This document shows, in pieces, positions 44,350-57,295 of a DNA stretch of 64,000 nucleotides. The first letter of the stretch is position 1; each line of letters begins with the position of its first letter. Source of the stretch: Saururus chinensis (lineage: Eukaryota > Streptophyta > Magnoliopsida > Piperales > Saururaceae); the NCBI GenBank assembly GCA_035235625.1, contig CP141149.1:10632893-10696892 (forward strand), written 5' to 3'. Below the pieces are notes generated by a model. That model ran no database searches. It saw only the letters and a program-made list of their open reading frames with translations, and was not told the origin of the DNA. A program made the position numbers and the translations under genes.

Positions 44350-45690
44350 GAAGGCAAAGCTGGGCACCTCAACTATTCTCTGGTACGACATAGTAGATAT
44401 GACCTTCAAGAGATGCTTTGTTTCATTTGAAGCAACCATGGAGAAATTCAAGAAGTACATGCGAAGGGCTATACGTATAGTTGGCACATTCTTAAAAAGA
44501 AGGTACAAAGGGACTTTGTTTGTGATATCTACTTTGGATAGTGATAACCATGTATACCCCATTGCTTGTGCTATCGGAGAAGGAGATAATAATGATGTAT
44601 GGGATTGGGTCCTTCCACATTTGGAAACCTGCCTTAGTTATTAGAGGGCCTAGTGATAATTTTTTATTGGCATAGAGCAATCACATCACAAATGGCTAAA
44701 TTTTTTTATATGCCGCACATGGATATTGTGCATTTCACATATCTCAGAACATGCTTGCACATTTCAAAGACAAAGGATTGAACAGTAACTTCTTTTGAGA
44801 GGCAAAAGCAATTAGGGTAGAGACATATATAGAAGAAATGACTGTCATTGAAGAGAAAAACCCTAAGGCCCACAAATGGTTAACAGAAATTGAGATGGCA
44901 AAGTGGGTTAGTACTTACTTTCCTTTGCACAAGTATAACATTGTCACTTCCAATCCTTGTGAAGTCCTTAATGGAATGATTAGGGAGCATCGACACTTTC
45001 CTATTGTTATGATTATTGAGGCCATTCATTTGAAGACTCAAGAAATGTGGTACAAGTGTGAATTAGAAGGGCTACTTGACAAAATTTGCCGAAAGCAAGA
45101 TTTAGAAGTGTAAGGAAGGAGCAAGAGGTATGATGTGTTATTGTATAAGTGGCCATGAGGTCTTGACTAGGTCCGAAAGAGGTGTTGATAAGGTTGACCT
45201 TCTATCAAAGACATGTATGTGTGGAAAGTTTAAGAAAATGGAGTTACCTCATGAACATGAGTTGGCGGCATGTGGCCACCGAAGATTGAATTATGTTGAA
45301 TATTGCTCCCTATTCTACACAAAGGAAACATATAGGAAAATCTATAATAAGGGAGTATATCCAGTCCTTGAACATAAAAGATGGGAGATGATTTAAGATG
45401 GGAAGATCCTTTAGTTGAGGCCTCCCAAGGAGAAGGCACAATCGTGAAGGATAAAGAAGAAGCAGATACTCTCTCAAGGTGAAGAATAAAGGAGAGTACA
45501 ATGTCATAAGTGTAAATAATATGGTCACTATCATAATACTTGTATTGTTGCAATGTGAGAGGAACTGGCCGATTGCAGAAATCCTCCTCCAAATAGAACT
45601 CAAACCGCTCCTCCTCGTGGTACACCTCCATCACCAACTCCTACTAACCCACATTTTTCAATATCTACACAAGTCTCGTAGCTAGTCTAC
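44350..45690 (+). pseudogene. Mutator-like element (MULE) transposase, decayed
   Basis: Three open stretches lie in order. 44399-44644 has FKRCFVSFEATMEKFKKYMR and FLKRRYKGTLFVISTLDSDN with YPIACAIGEGDNNDVWDW, the MULE DDE core; the Asp expected before GTFLK is missing. 44838-45113 carries NPKAHKWLTEIEMAKWV and NIVTSNPCEVLNGMIREHR. 45130-45396 carries the SWIM finger CMCGKFKKMELPHEHELAAC, whose CxH pair has become HxH. A C-x2-C-x4-H-x4-C knuckle (45502-45543) follows with a stop inside. The N-terminal MuDR domain is absent. It starts directly at the end of the CACTA array. It encoded the cut-and-paste transposase but is not functional here. Confidence 0.85.
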
Positions 45691-47945
45691 AAGCTGGGAG
45701 TTAAAGAAATTAGGAGGAAGCATAAGACATGTCCAATCATACCAAAGCTCATCCCTCTAACTCCAAAGTGGAAGAAAAGAATAAAATGAGACATGTACAT
45801 GAGCTCAATGCATGTACAAATGAGGAGAATGTGTGCAAGTGAATAATCTTAGTTCATTGATTTTAGTTGGGAATTGGCCATTGTGAGCAAAATTTCAGCA
45901 TATGGACAAGTCCCAACTAAGAGGGATTCAAGTTGTTACACTTTTTTAGATACATAGAGGGTTGATATATAGTGTGTGTATTTTTGTTACATATAAAATA
46001 TGTATAGGAAGACCACATACAAAGTCATACCAGTGTAATACGCTAGGCTTTTATTTTTCATTAGGAATGTTTGCGACATGATACTTTTAGAAAGCATGTT
46101 CCTTTGATCCATTTGTATTTAATGTTAAGTACTAAATATTCTTTATCATGAATCATAACATCTACATAAAATTGGTAATTCATATAGTCCAACTTATTCT
46201 AATGCCAAATTCAATCGTACTTGATGTATTGCTTACGGTAGAAGGGAGAGGGATGGGAGTGTTTTTCTAAGATGGAACTGTGCTTTGATGAAAGAAGCCA
46301 TGGTTTTGAACACATATTGTTGGCAAATCAACCGAAAATTTCAAATGCACGTACTTCCTTACTCATATCTTTTTGTTGTCTACCTTGTTATCATTTATTT
46401 TTTGCTTAATAATGTTTCGGTCTTATCACATAATTCCATGCATAGGGAGGAAGAGTCTAGTAGTGAAATGTTGAATGATTATGCAATTCAATAGAACACA
46501 CTTCTTGCTCACTATTTCCTTATCTGCAAATCATAGAAATGGTGGTGATATGAATAGACTTAACAACCATATGCAAATGTTTGAATTAACAACACTAGAG
46601 GAAATCAGTTAGCTTATGCAAGGCTATGAATTTTTATATGAAGCTAGGTTTCATTTGATTTTTGAGCTGTTGTAATTGACTTGATGTGGTGGTGTATGTG
46701 TGTTCAAAGTTGCTCATAGTTGTGGCGGTTTTCATGTATATGTCTTCAAGCTACAAGAGATGAGGAGAAAATGTCATTTATTCTTCTTTGTATAATGTTC
46801 CTAATATCAATTTCAACTTTATGCCATTATGATATAGTTGGATTTAATTATTCCATGTTTTCCCATTATATTTGAATGTTCCTCTTTTCGTATTACATAC
46901 ATAGCCCATGTTCTCATCAAATCAATTGGTACGGCATGCAGAGGCCAAGCATAGATGCCCCAGCCATGGCCTTGACTTGGAAAGTGTATGAGGAATGAGG
47001 ATGTTGAACTAGGTAGTGAAGGCATACATATTTTTGATAGATATGTTGTCCTACCTTGTTTGCTGAACAAGGAAATATGGATGAACATTTTTTACGGTGA
47101 CTTAGATTAGTATTGGCTGGGACAATACAAGGCATCAACATTTTGTGTCAAGTTCGATGGCTACTCTTCCTTGTTTTATGGACATAATTATTGTTGTCTT
47201 GATACAAAGGGTTATTGGATTTGCTAGACCAGTTTCATCAAAGCTCGGAGTTCACAATCATGAAGGAAACATTTATCTAGTTACAAAATTCATCACACAC
47301 CTTAAATTTGGCATATGTGGTTTACAATTTGTTTTCACTAGTGAGACCCATTGGGCAATTAAACTCTTGACCCCCTTTATGACAAGCCAATTTAATCCCT
47401 TCGACATCTATTCATACATGTGCAATTGCAAAAAATTACATAAGAAGGTAAAACATGTGCTTATGCATTTAGCACTAGATCAACCCCAAAATTAGTAAAA
47501 TATTAGCCATGAAAATTCTTTCACTATTCAACTTGCTTAAATTGTACACAAGCTAAATTTCAATCAAAGAAAACCTATGAGGAACAATGAAAGAACTAGC
47601 TCTAGATTAAGAACACTAAGTCAAATCTATCGTACCATCAAATACCACCAGCCATCAAATACCACAAAGACCCCAAGCCAATATCATCGAGCATTTTTGT
47701 TGTTATCAGACCAACACAATTTAAAACTTGTAGCTACATTCGCATCAAATTTTTCATCATTCACCCACATCCAAAAAACTAACAGTCACCATTAAAATAA
47801 AAAATCTTCCTAAACACCAACAGTCACACACACATCGAACACATCAAATCATATAAACAAGGATCAACTCAATATACACCCACATTTACAACACAATGTC
47901 CGTAGCAATTACATTCGCATTAGGTTTATGTCTACAAAACAAAAG
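45691..47945. other. Unassigned 2.2-kb stretch
   Basis: ORFs of 69 to 116 codons (for example 47145-47495, starting MSSSMATLPCFMDIIIVVL) show no motif I recognise and have no supporting context. The stretch may be the non-coding part of the neighbouring MULE/Ulp1 element. No terminal repeats were found. Confidence 0.3.
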
Positions 47946-48065
47946 CTAATGTTTTATATAAGTAAGCCACATCTACTCACAATATCTCACATCATATGGA
48001 ATGTTGCAGAATTTGGTATGCAACCCTATGCCTCATGGTGCGTTGTCCTTTATGGTAAAGTTAAA

Positions 48066-48464
48066 TCAGTACCCATGCGACATGTACCACATATAAATAT
48101 AGACGCATACACTGTAATCATTGTTATTGATTTGTCGTGCATGTTCGTTTATCTCTCTCACCGTGAGATACAAGTTAGTAGCTACTTCATATCCCAATTT
48201 CAACAAAACTATGAGCAGAACATGTCTAAGTATGGCCAATTTCTTGTAGTACTGCTCTATCTCAGCTTCAGAGTAATATGGGTCCATTATGTATATGACA
48301 TCCTTTCTCAAGTCATGTAAAATGAGAGTCCAATGGTTATCATTTACATGAAGCAGGAAATGGTGGACGTCATATTCCCATAAGTCTTTTTCTATCACCT
48401 TCAACAACTTCACAATGTTTGTCAAAACCTCTGGCCATGCTTCAGAAATGGCTGCTTGGTGCAC
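48066..48464 (-). pseudogene. Ulp1-like C48 cysteine protease fragment, copy 1
   Basis: The minus strand encodes 132 open residues with NDNHWTLILHDLRKDVIYIM (catalytic-His region) followed by DPYY (Asp), and ending INNNDYSVCVYIYM. Ulp1/C48 proteases remove SUMO or related modifiers using His, Asp, Gln and Cys. Here the NDC(G/S)V cysteine position is Tyr, so activity is lost. About 520 bp around it (47950-48475) repeat at 49380-49900, where the Cys is kept. Such domains are often carried by plant MULEs. Confidence 0.75.
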
Positions 48465-48474
48465 TAAAATAATG

Positions 48475-49380
48475 TTTAATTAGATGCTTCTAAATCTTGA
48501 ATTGCAATTCTAATTTATTTTAATTCATTAATTATATGTGTTATTTATATTTTGAATAGATGAGTTGGACCTTAGTGGTGTTTACATGTCTAAATCGGCT
48601 TCAACAAGATCCAAGTAGAAGAAGAAGTGAAACCTAACTACCCAAAACTATTTAAAATTCAAGAATGGACTCCTAATGGTCTAAACATGCATGGAATGGT
48701 CGAACACAACCTTTTGGATCCGTTGGATTTCAAATTTGCATTAAGAGAACTAAATTTGGGAAGAAGCTGATTTGGACACATTGACACAACCATAGTATTT
48801 CAACCATATCTTTCTATGTATAATTCGTATTGTTATGCTTTTAGTGGCATAAGAAAGAAGACTTTTGTGTCTACAATCTCAATTTATGGAAGAAATTTAT
48901 AATTCTAAAGATATATGGGTCAAATTTAGCATTTAAAGGGATAGCTAGTTAACTAACCCGAGGCCAACACATGGAGAATCTTTTCATTGGCTGTAATTGA
49001 TACACATAAGAAAAGACAATGAAGCTGATTGGATAACTAAAAGAAGACTCAAAGATACTTTATTTGCTAAATAAATAATTGATTTATAATCTAATCATTG
49101 CCAAAAAAGTAACAAATCAATCAATCAACCAGGATGCAATCAAGGGATAGATTAGACTTTTCCCTTTAAAGCAACCCCTTATACTCTTATAAATAGAAGG
49201 GTAGACATGGTAGAGGCATCATCCCCTCTTCTTTGAAGTTCTCTTCTCCTATTTTCTTATCTTCTTTTGTATTTGTATTTGTATTTTTATTGTAATGGCT
49301 TTCTAAGCTTTAAAGCTAAGGTTAAAGATGATTTGCAACAATCTAATAAAGTTCTATTAGGACCAACACCATAAAGTTAA
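48475..49380. other. Insertion-like segment between the two Ulp1 copies
   Basis: A 0.9-kb AT-rich segment separates the two related Ulp1 copies. It has no long ORF. ATAAATAGAAGGGTAGAC (about 49191) followed by a C/T-rich stretch resembles an LTR promoter and leader, and AATAAAG (49347) a polyadenylation signal. Termini are not clear. Confidence 0.3.
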
Positions 49381-49518
49381 TGTTTTTTACAGGTAAGCCA
49401 CATCTACTCACATGATCTCACCTTTGTATGGATTTTACAAAATTTGGTAAGCAACCCAATGCCTCATGATGTGCATGTCCTCCCCGGTAAAACTAAATCG
49501 ATACCCACGCGACAAGTA

Positions 49519-51861
49519 CTACATATAAATACATAAGCATACACTACAATCATTGTTATTGATTTGTTTTGGGTGTCTCTCTTCTGGGAGACACAAGGTA
49601 GCAGTTGCTTCATATCCCAATTTCAATGGAACTATCGGTAGAACATGTCTGAGTATGGCCAATTTCTTGTAGTACTGCACCACCTCAACACTAGAGTAAT
49701 ATGGGTCCATTATGTCTATGACACCATACATCAAATCAAGAATAATGAGTGTCTAATGGTTGCTATTTACATGAAGAGGGAAGTGGTGGGCTTCATATTC
49801 CCAAAAGTCTTTTTCATTCACCTTTAACAACTTCACAATGTTTGTTGGAACATCTGACCATGCTTCTGCAATGGCAGCCCTAGAGACATTTGCTTCCTTT
49901 TCCTTCATCGATGCGTATAAGTTGAGGAGCGGAGATGCATCCATCCTCATTAGCTCCTATTCAATAATAAACAGACGTCAGCCAAGTAATTGCCAGTGGT
50001 TAGTTAAATTTAAATTGAAAAACAAATTAAGCCTTACCATAAACTAGACAAGATGGAAGGCTTTCTTAGTAGTTGGGTTACCAAGTGCCTTCTTTTGCAA
50101 TGCCAGCACATATGCATCAATATGCTAGACCAGGATAAGCGAACACCAAACGAGTAGAGTATTCAATATCTATGAAAATTGAATAACTATTATTTTGTAC
50201 AATACAACCAACTAATAATACAACTAAAATTCACACATACATTGTCCCAAAGCCACCTATGCGACTACATAATGGACCATATAAACTCTTATGTTAGCTA
50301 GATTCCACCAATTGCTGGGTGGCTGATCAATTATGAATGCCATGCACGTAAACTCATATTATTGTAAATAAAATTGATCAATATGAATTGAAATGTGTAT
50401 CACACCTAAAACTATAAAATGCACTCACTTAGATTTCCAACCCTTGCGGAGGCTCTTTCAAAGGGTTTTATCTTCTTCCTCTATTAGGGCATGGGGTTTA
50501 GAACATGCATACTCTAGCAAGGCCAATCTATGAGAGTGCAACAAGTCCACTTAACTTGCTTCTATGGACTTCATGGCATGGAGTTTATCCCATAGGTGGG
50601 ATAGCAGTAACTAAATCTCCTCCATCTTCAATCTAATCGAGTATTTGGTTCACCATTTCAATATTAGTTTGCCATCTTCTTTCTCATAGTGAACATCATC
50701 GTCATTTAAGGGATTGCCAGCAGCATCCTTCTCTTGAACATCACTTGGGCCCCTCACCATCCTCCTCTTGCTTCTCCTTGGAGCCGTATAAGGGGTCCTT
50801 ATATATTTGCTAGTAGTCCTCTTCCTAGCCTGGACATCGGGGGGGACAACCTCTTTGACTATTGGGGCATCACTCCCAATGTCAACCCCTACCTCCCCAA
50901 CATCCACACCAGTTGAACCCTCATTTGGGTGAACTTCCTTTGTGACAATTTCCTATATAGACATGCACGTATGAGTAGAAGTATAAAGAAAAATATAACA
51001 GTATTAGGACAATGTGGGACAATGAAGTTAGCAAAGTATCAAGCATGTCATTTTTAATTGTATAACATAGGGCAAGAAATACATGTCCTTCATATGACAA
51101 AAATTTGTATAACCTAACTTGCCGCCAAGATTCATTGAAGGGGTTTGTTGGGCTTCATCTTCAACAAGACAAGCATCTCCAACATTCATCCCTTCCTGGT
51201 CAAACATAAGTATTGTAAGTATTAGTATGATTATTGTGGAATTACAAGAATAATAAAACTTAACAGTAGTAAGAAGTCATAATCCTTATTATGACCTTCC
51301 ATTCCTTGACAACAAAGCTAAAACATCTTGAGACAATTTGTTGACCTTAACCTCCAAATGGTCAACTATAGCCACCTTTAGCTAAATGAGGTCAATTGTG
51401 CCAACAAGCTTGACTAATGTGTCCTTCATCCATTCTAGTTCGCTCTGCACATTTTGTCCAATTGCTGCATCTAGGTGGCCAATTCCCTCTCCCAACCTCT
51501 ACCCACAATGAAAGAAGCCAAAACTAGTAAGCGGGCTAGCTTCACTGCGTCATCATAACTTTTGCTTATGATGATCTTCTGGTATATCTGCTCCTTTGTT
51601 ATGTTCAACTTCTCCTTGCCAAACACCCTACAAAGTAGGGAGTTCTTTCTCAAAACTTTGGGCATTATTGGGAGGCGTGGGAGCACATCGCCATACACAA
51701 CTAGTTACTTGGGCAAATTTGGTGGGAGACAACTTCGTAGAATAGGCTTCCGCCACTTGAAACATATACTCTTCTTGATGCATTTTTATTATGTGGTGCA
51801 AGGCTTGAAGGGGGAACATGAACTTCTCTATGTCCAACTACAAGTATTTGCTGAAACATGA
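49519..51861 (-). pseudogene. DUF1985 / Ulp1-like protease gene of a transposon, copy 2, decayed
   Basis: Reading leftward: 51837-51471 holds FMFPLQALHHIIKMHQEEYM, then LLCRVFGKEKLNITKEQIYQ and SYDDAVKLARLLVLASFIVG, resembling the DUF1985 region of plant transposon Ulp1 proteins. 50907-50650 is a basic segment (RRSKRRMVRGPSDVQEKD). About 50130-50041 reads HIDAYVLALQKKALGNPTTK, the usual lead into the catalytic domain. 49950-49519 has VNSNH followed by a stop in place of Trp, IMDPYY and INNNDCSVCLCIYM, where the catalytic Cys is present. Introns and stops break it up. It lies 4 kb from the MULE transposase relic on the opposite strand, so it may be the second gene of one MULE. Confidence 0.7.
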
Positions 51862-52979
51862 ACATTTAAAAAGTGTTGCCTAGCGTCTATGCTTACTGAA
51901 ATGGTCTTGAAGACTCCTTATATAAGCATAGGTTGATTTGGGTTGAGGGTCACCCTTGTGGGCTCTACCCTTATCAACTTCCACTGGCTTAAAGATCATG
52001 TTGGCATTACTTGGTATCTTTACCCTGCAATGTTTGACAATTCCATTTGGCAAATGTGTTATACTTTATAGTAACCATCTATGCAAATATATGCTAATAT
52101 ACTTAGCACACACAACATGTTCATACCTATAACGCCCCGACCCAAGCCAGGCTCAAGAAAATCTCTAATAAAAATATTTCTTCCTTAAACAAGGAATCTT
52201 CATCTGTGTACAAGAGGTACAACATTCATCTATGCACTACGGAGCTTTGAAGCTTTCTCATATGTAGACTTGAGTTGTAACGTTCATATACACATAACAA
52301 AGCTTCATAGTTCATCATGTATAAATCAAAATAAAACTTATAACTAAAATTAATTTGGATCGGGCCAACATTGCTTTACCATTGGTTTCCTATGTACTTA
52401 TTGGATAACATTTACAATATTATTCCAATATGATCGGATCCAAACATAGTTCTGCCTAATGGCTACTACATATATCATGCATCACAAAATCATATACATT
52501 AAAATACATATATACTGATATTCAATCAGCATCATACTAAAACTCGTAATCAATTTGAGTCAAGTGGAAGTTAATAAATCAACAAATTTGCACATCTCAC
52601 TCTACTACAGAGCTAAGTATAACACATTTACACGTCTTGCTCTACCCCAGAATGAGACCGAACACATCACATGTCTCGTTCCATCCCTAAGTGAGACAGG
52701 TCACATTTAGTAACATCTAAACACAACATATCAAAACACAATAGATCAAAGCAGAATAGGATACCTCAGATCATACCGGATAAAGCATAACAATATAATT
52801 CAAATTAGAACATATTAAATCATAAAAAATCATATATATTAATTAATATATTATTATCACTAATTAAGATATGCAAGCATATCAGTCATTTAACATTCAA
52901 AGTTAACTACTTAGGATGCATACACATTCTTATACTTGTATTAAAATAGAAGATAAAAAATACTTACTTTTAGGTTAGG

Positions 52980-53355
52980 TTAGTCTACCGGAAGAGACGG
53001 TGTTTAGAGTTGTTTATTTCTTCATAGCATCTTCCTTTTAGGTTCGGATATGGTGGGTAGAATCTCCTTTTAAATAGATGGACGTAGTATCCCTTCACCT
53101 AGAGACGCTCCTTACTTTACGTGCTCGGAGGTGACAGACAGAACATCCTCTTTTCGGAGACGTTTTTCTCCTTGTGCGCTTGTGAACTATGGATAGAGCC
53201 TCCCTTTAGCTTGGGGATGTCTTTCTTACTAGGTGGCTTTCAGTGGAGGATAGAGCCTCCACTATTTCGGGTTCTTCTTATATTGTGGCCTGGCAATTAC
53301 AGGCAGAACCCTGTCTTGTTCCGACCCCTTCTTCTTTCTCAAGTGCTCAAGGACG
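52980..53355. repeat. Degenerate minisatellite of about 57 bp
   Basis: Repeated cores (GACAGACAGAACATCCTC, GGATAGAGCCTCC, GGATAGAGCCTCC, AGGCAGAACCCTG) are spaced about 54-60 bp apart from 53120. The units resemble the 54-bp array at 5512-5722 (GGCGGGCAGAACCTCCC) and support common ancestry of the two LTR-like regions. Confidence 0.6.
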
Positions 53356-53360
53356 ATGGG

Positions 53361-54971
53361 TGATATGTTCATAATATAACCATTTATGTACCCTAGTTTT
53401 ATGCATTTTAGGGTTGATTTTATATTATTATTGGCTTATTAGTGTTTAATTCTATTTTATAGGGTTTGATGAGCTTAATTGATGAAATTGTTATTTTGGA
53501 GCATTCACGATGAATTTTTGGGCAAGAACAAGTTCAAGTTCAAATATTCCTTTGTCAAAACCAAGTGGATGGTCAAATGCTTAGAAATAAAAAGTATGAA
53601 GAATGGAAAGTCTTAAATGATGAAAGACCCAAAAAGAGGAATAGAGAAGTTGGTTAGAGTTAAATTCGGGAAGAGCTTATAAAAAGAAAGTTCTCTTAAT
53701 TAAGGAAAGTGCCAAAGATAGAATGCAACAAAGTGGTAAACAATTGAAGAAGGTTCAAATTGGAAGACCAATTGAGGAAAGGATGAAATTGAGATGGTGA
53801 ATCAATTAAGAATGTTGTAGTGGTGGGCCCAATTCTCATTAATGGAAAGGCAAACTTAGGTACTTACTTGATTGAGACTTGCTCTTGATAGTATAAAAAG
53901 GTATGGGATGACTTAGGGAGGGGGGTCAATTGAGAAAGAGGGTCCACCCATCATCTTCCTTCAAGGAGTACTAATGTGAAGCAAGGGACCAAAGCAGAGA
54001 ACCAATGAAGAAAAAATCTCATAGGGTTACTATTCACAGATTACTATTCATAGTACTATTAATCGGTACTGTACTGAAATTTTAAATTTTTGCTTAATTT
54101 TCTTCTGTAGTTGTGAGCTTCTTTCTACTTTATTCAATGGAGATTTTATTTCTTAGGTTAATGGGTAGCTAAATCTTTCTTTGCTAGAACTTGAATGAAG
54201 CTTCATTAAGTTATAGAATTTCATGATTATGAGACTTGATTAAATTTTCTTAATGATAGATTTAATGTTATTTGTTTCTACCTCTTTAATTAATGAGATT
54301 GATTTTGGATATGAGTTTAGTCATGTTTTTCTCACGATTTAAATTGGTTTTCATTAGTTTCTTACTTGGTTTTATTTTGTTTAATATTGAAATTGAGTAA
54401 TAGTTGTGATTTACAAATTGTGGATACAATTAATGACTTGATTTTAATTCGTTGAGGTGAGGAGGAACGATGCTTCTTTTATTGTACATGAGAGCTTAAT
54501 GATGATATTTTCTATAATCACAAAGATTTAATTTTAGATTATTATGAGATGAGGTGGAAATATGATCAATGATCATACTTATGAGTTTTTATGATTCAAT
54601 GAATGTGGATTCCTATACCCTAGTACTTTGTTTATTTCCTAGTACTTTATTTATTTGCTAGTGTTTTATTTCTTTCTTAGTATTTTGCTTATTTGATAGT
54701 ATTTTATTTATTTTGCATTGTTTTTTATTCTTAGCTTAATGTTTTAGAATTTTGATTTAGATAGTTTAATAGCCAATGAAACTCTTATTTGCTTTTGTTA
54801 GTTACTTTAGTAAAGTCATTCCTTTTATAGTTGTTAACTAGATTAGAGTTTACTTGAGTTAGATTAAATTTGGTTTTCCGATATCAAGTCTCTGTGGGAT
54901 CGACACTCGATTTAGCCACTTAACTACTTTAGATTCGTGTGCTTACGAGTGACAATTAAAATTTAACAACA
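53361..54971 (+). mobile_element. Solo LTR (about 1.6 kb), Athila/Tat-like
   Basis: It starts TGATATGTTCATAATATAAC and ends AAATTTAACAACA. Its 3' end carries CAAGTCTCTGTGGGATCGAC ACTCG, a hallmark of Athila/Tat-type LTR ends. AGTATAAAAAGG (about 53888) can serve as its TATA box. Minisatellite units flank it on both sides (CTCAAGGACGATGGG before, CATGGTCTCTTCTTG after), which marks it as an insertion. A clear target duplication was not found. Confidence 0.65.
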
Positions 54972-55739
54972 GGCATGGTCTCTTCTTGTCTTGGGTGTTT
55001 CCTCCTCATATGGTCGCCAACTCTAAGAATGGACCACTTCATTGCATAGAACATACTCGATTCACTTAAGTACACCTCTTAAAGGGCTAAATCGGGGTCA
55101 GAACGACCAAAAACAGAGAAAGAGAAGTTCTCTGGTGCTCAAGGATGACGTGCAGAGTCTCTTCTTGTCTCGGGATGTTTTCTCTTTATATGGTCTCTAA
55201 CTCAAAGAAATGACCCCTCCTATTATCATAGATTTCTTGTTCATCTTTCATAATAAGATCACATCCTTGAATACAAAGCCTTAAATAATTAATCTAACTC
55301 ACATAAAGTTGTGTATTCACATTCCACCTTAATCAATGAATAATCAACCGTCTTTTAATTAATCAAATGTTTAAATCGAACTTATCTTACGACATCAAAT
55401 TAACTAATCATAGCAGTTCATACGTCCAATTTACACACCTATTTGAAAATGCTCATTTAACTTCCATTAAGATCTATTGAGCATTTCATCACACTATATC
55501 ATAAAATTTCAAACCAATCCATATAATACACCAAAACAAGATATTCGATTCTTCAATTAACCAACCAGCGATGTAGGATCTTACCTTGCCATTTATATCA
55601 TCTCCTACTAATCAACGACTAGGGAGATTGGTAAGAGGGCCAAGGGAAGAAACAAAATACAGAATAGGTACAAACACCAAAATTCGGGAAGTGGCCAGCT
55701 GGATAAGAGGGATAGCGGGAAGACGCCTATTGAGTATTG

Positions 55740-56175
55740 TTGCTTTCTAGAGGGGGAGAAGGTGGCCGCAATAGATGTCTCTGGTTGGGAAATGACTTCT
55801 GGAATGAGAGATTGCTAGAGCAGAGAGCGAAGGATGGGAAAAATAGGAACTTTCTCTACATCAAGAGTTCCACTAGATGACAGATGTTGTAGGAGGAGAA
55901 GGCTTGGCCGGTATGGGGTTCTCTGGGGAGGGGGGGAATTCGGTCGAATGAGCGATTGCCGTAGGATAGAGAAAAGCTGGGATGGGTCGAGAGCGAGGAA
56001 TGGATAAATTGGAACTTTCAAAAGTGAACAATGTGACTGGAGGAGTGATACTAGAGGAGAAGAAGGTGCCCGGTACAGATGATGTCGGAGGGGAAATACC
56101 GTTGCATCAGGGATTTCCTGAAGGGAGTGGAAAGCTGGGAACAGTCGAGAGCGATAGAGGGAAAACCAAATCTGA
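55740..56175 (+). repeat. Three-unit tandem repeat, about 125-150 bp per unit
   Basis: Units begin near 55749 (AGAGGGGGAGAAGGTGGCC), 55890 (AGGAGGAGAAGGCTTGGCC) and 56049 (AGAGGAGAAGAAGGTGCCC) and share a downstream GAGAGCGA.GGATGG.AAA.TGGAAC-type stretch. They have diverged considerably. ORFs across them are incidental. Confidence 0.55.
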
Positions 56176-56376
56176 ATTTGGGATGCAAACAGTAAAGTAG
56201 GGTCCTAATTTTCATTTCGAATACCCTAAGGGTACTATCGGTAATTCAAGCGCCGTGTGGAAAAGTCGATCGTGCGTAAGTCTAATTGTGCAAAATTGAT
56301 TTACTTGGCCTAAATTTGTATTGCAGCTGATTGTGAGGTCTAATTCTAAAGTTTTTTTCCAGTGGTGGTCCATGGA

Positions 56377-57180
56377 TGCTATTAGACCTCAACTTGTCCC
56401 GTAGAAAAAGGGGGCGGCTACACCCTAGAATTGGTAGTGGACAGCCAAGTCAACTTGGACGACGGACAGCTTAGGCAGCCCTTTGGGCCTAGATGGATGT
56501 TGGATCAGCATTGGAGCGGTTCCAGATGGATTACTTGTCTTGTGGTGTATGTTGAGGGGGAGTCCTTGTGTGGGCAGAACTCTAGTGGCAAGCTAGGTGC
56601 CACATGCACTTAGGAATAGACTCCTAAAGCAGTTAGGACTCATATATGCAGGACAACCACACTCCTAGCAAGAGTGGGAGTTGAGGCAGCGGGTTCCTTG
56701 GGCGGATTGGACTCTTGAAGCAACAGGGCGCTGGACTCCTTGCCGGAGAAGGGCTTCCCTTTGGTTTCCTGATTTGGGCTAGGGTGGCCTGCTTATGGCC
56801 TGAGAGTTGGTCAGGGTGAGATCTCTCGTATGGGTGGGTTATGTAACTTCTACTAGCATTAGGACTGGCCTTTGGCTGAGTCTGTTTAAGGGAGAGAGCA
56901 AAGGCGGCCATGGCAGATCATTGCTTGCTAACCAGAGTTTTGAGAGAGAGTATTCCGACCTGGTTGATTAGCCTTGCCATCTCCTTGCCATTTTATTTCA
57001 ATGGACTGATTTACATAGCATTGGGTGGAGCCCCTATGCACCAGAGACGGCTTTGTGTTGTTGATTGCTTCTTCCCCTTGCACATACGAGTGGGAAGGCT
57101 GGAAAGGTTGGCTACTAGTTGCATGGCGCAGCCAGGCCATGACAAGAGCGAACTCTAGGCAAAGCTTCGCGCCTGTGACA
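56377..57180 (+). repeat. 5' LTR of the second gypsy element
   Basis: An 804-bp LTR with ends TGCTATTAG...CTGTGACA. It aligns with the minus-strand LTR at 1933-1072, sharing GGACAGCCAAGT, GACGGACAGCTT, GGATGTTGG and AGCCAGGCCAT.AC. The primer-binding region TTGGTTCCATTC follows directly. Confidence 0.75.
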
Positions 57181-57295
57181 ATTGGTTCCATTCTTGGGAT
57201 CCGAATGAACCAAATGGACTGGGAGCATTTTGAAGGGATTCGGCAAGCAAGGACATAGGGATTCCTTGCTGATTGTTGTCAGTCTAGTTGCCACA

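Larger units (their letters stand above)
52131..56376. repeat. LTR-like region with minisatellites and a nested solo LTR
   Basis: It begins TATAACGCCCCGACCCAAGC, an opening typical of plant gypsy LTRs and related to 4467. It contains a CTCACTCTACTACAGAG / GTCTTGCTCTACC.CAGA type repeat (52600-52690), a roughly 57-bp minisatellite (52980-53355, resuming after 54971), a nested LTR (53361-54971), and a three-unit repeat (55740-56175). It ends where the second gypsy element begins at 56377. No coding domain was found. Treating it as one LTR is an inference. Confidence 0.4.

Noticed and set aside
46819..47495. Possible genes on both strands near 47 kb
   Set aside because: Short ORFs without domains, conserved context or supporting splice sites.
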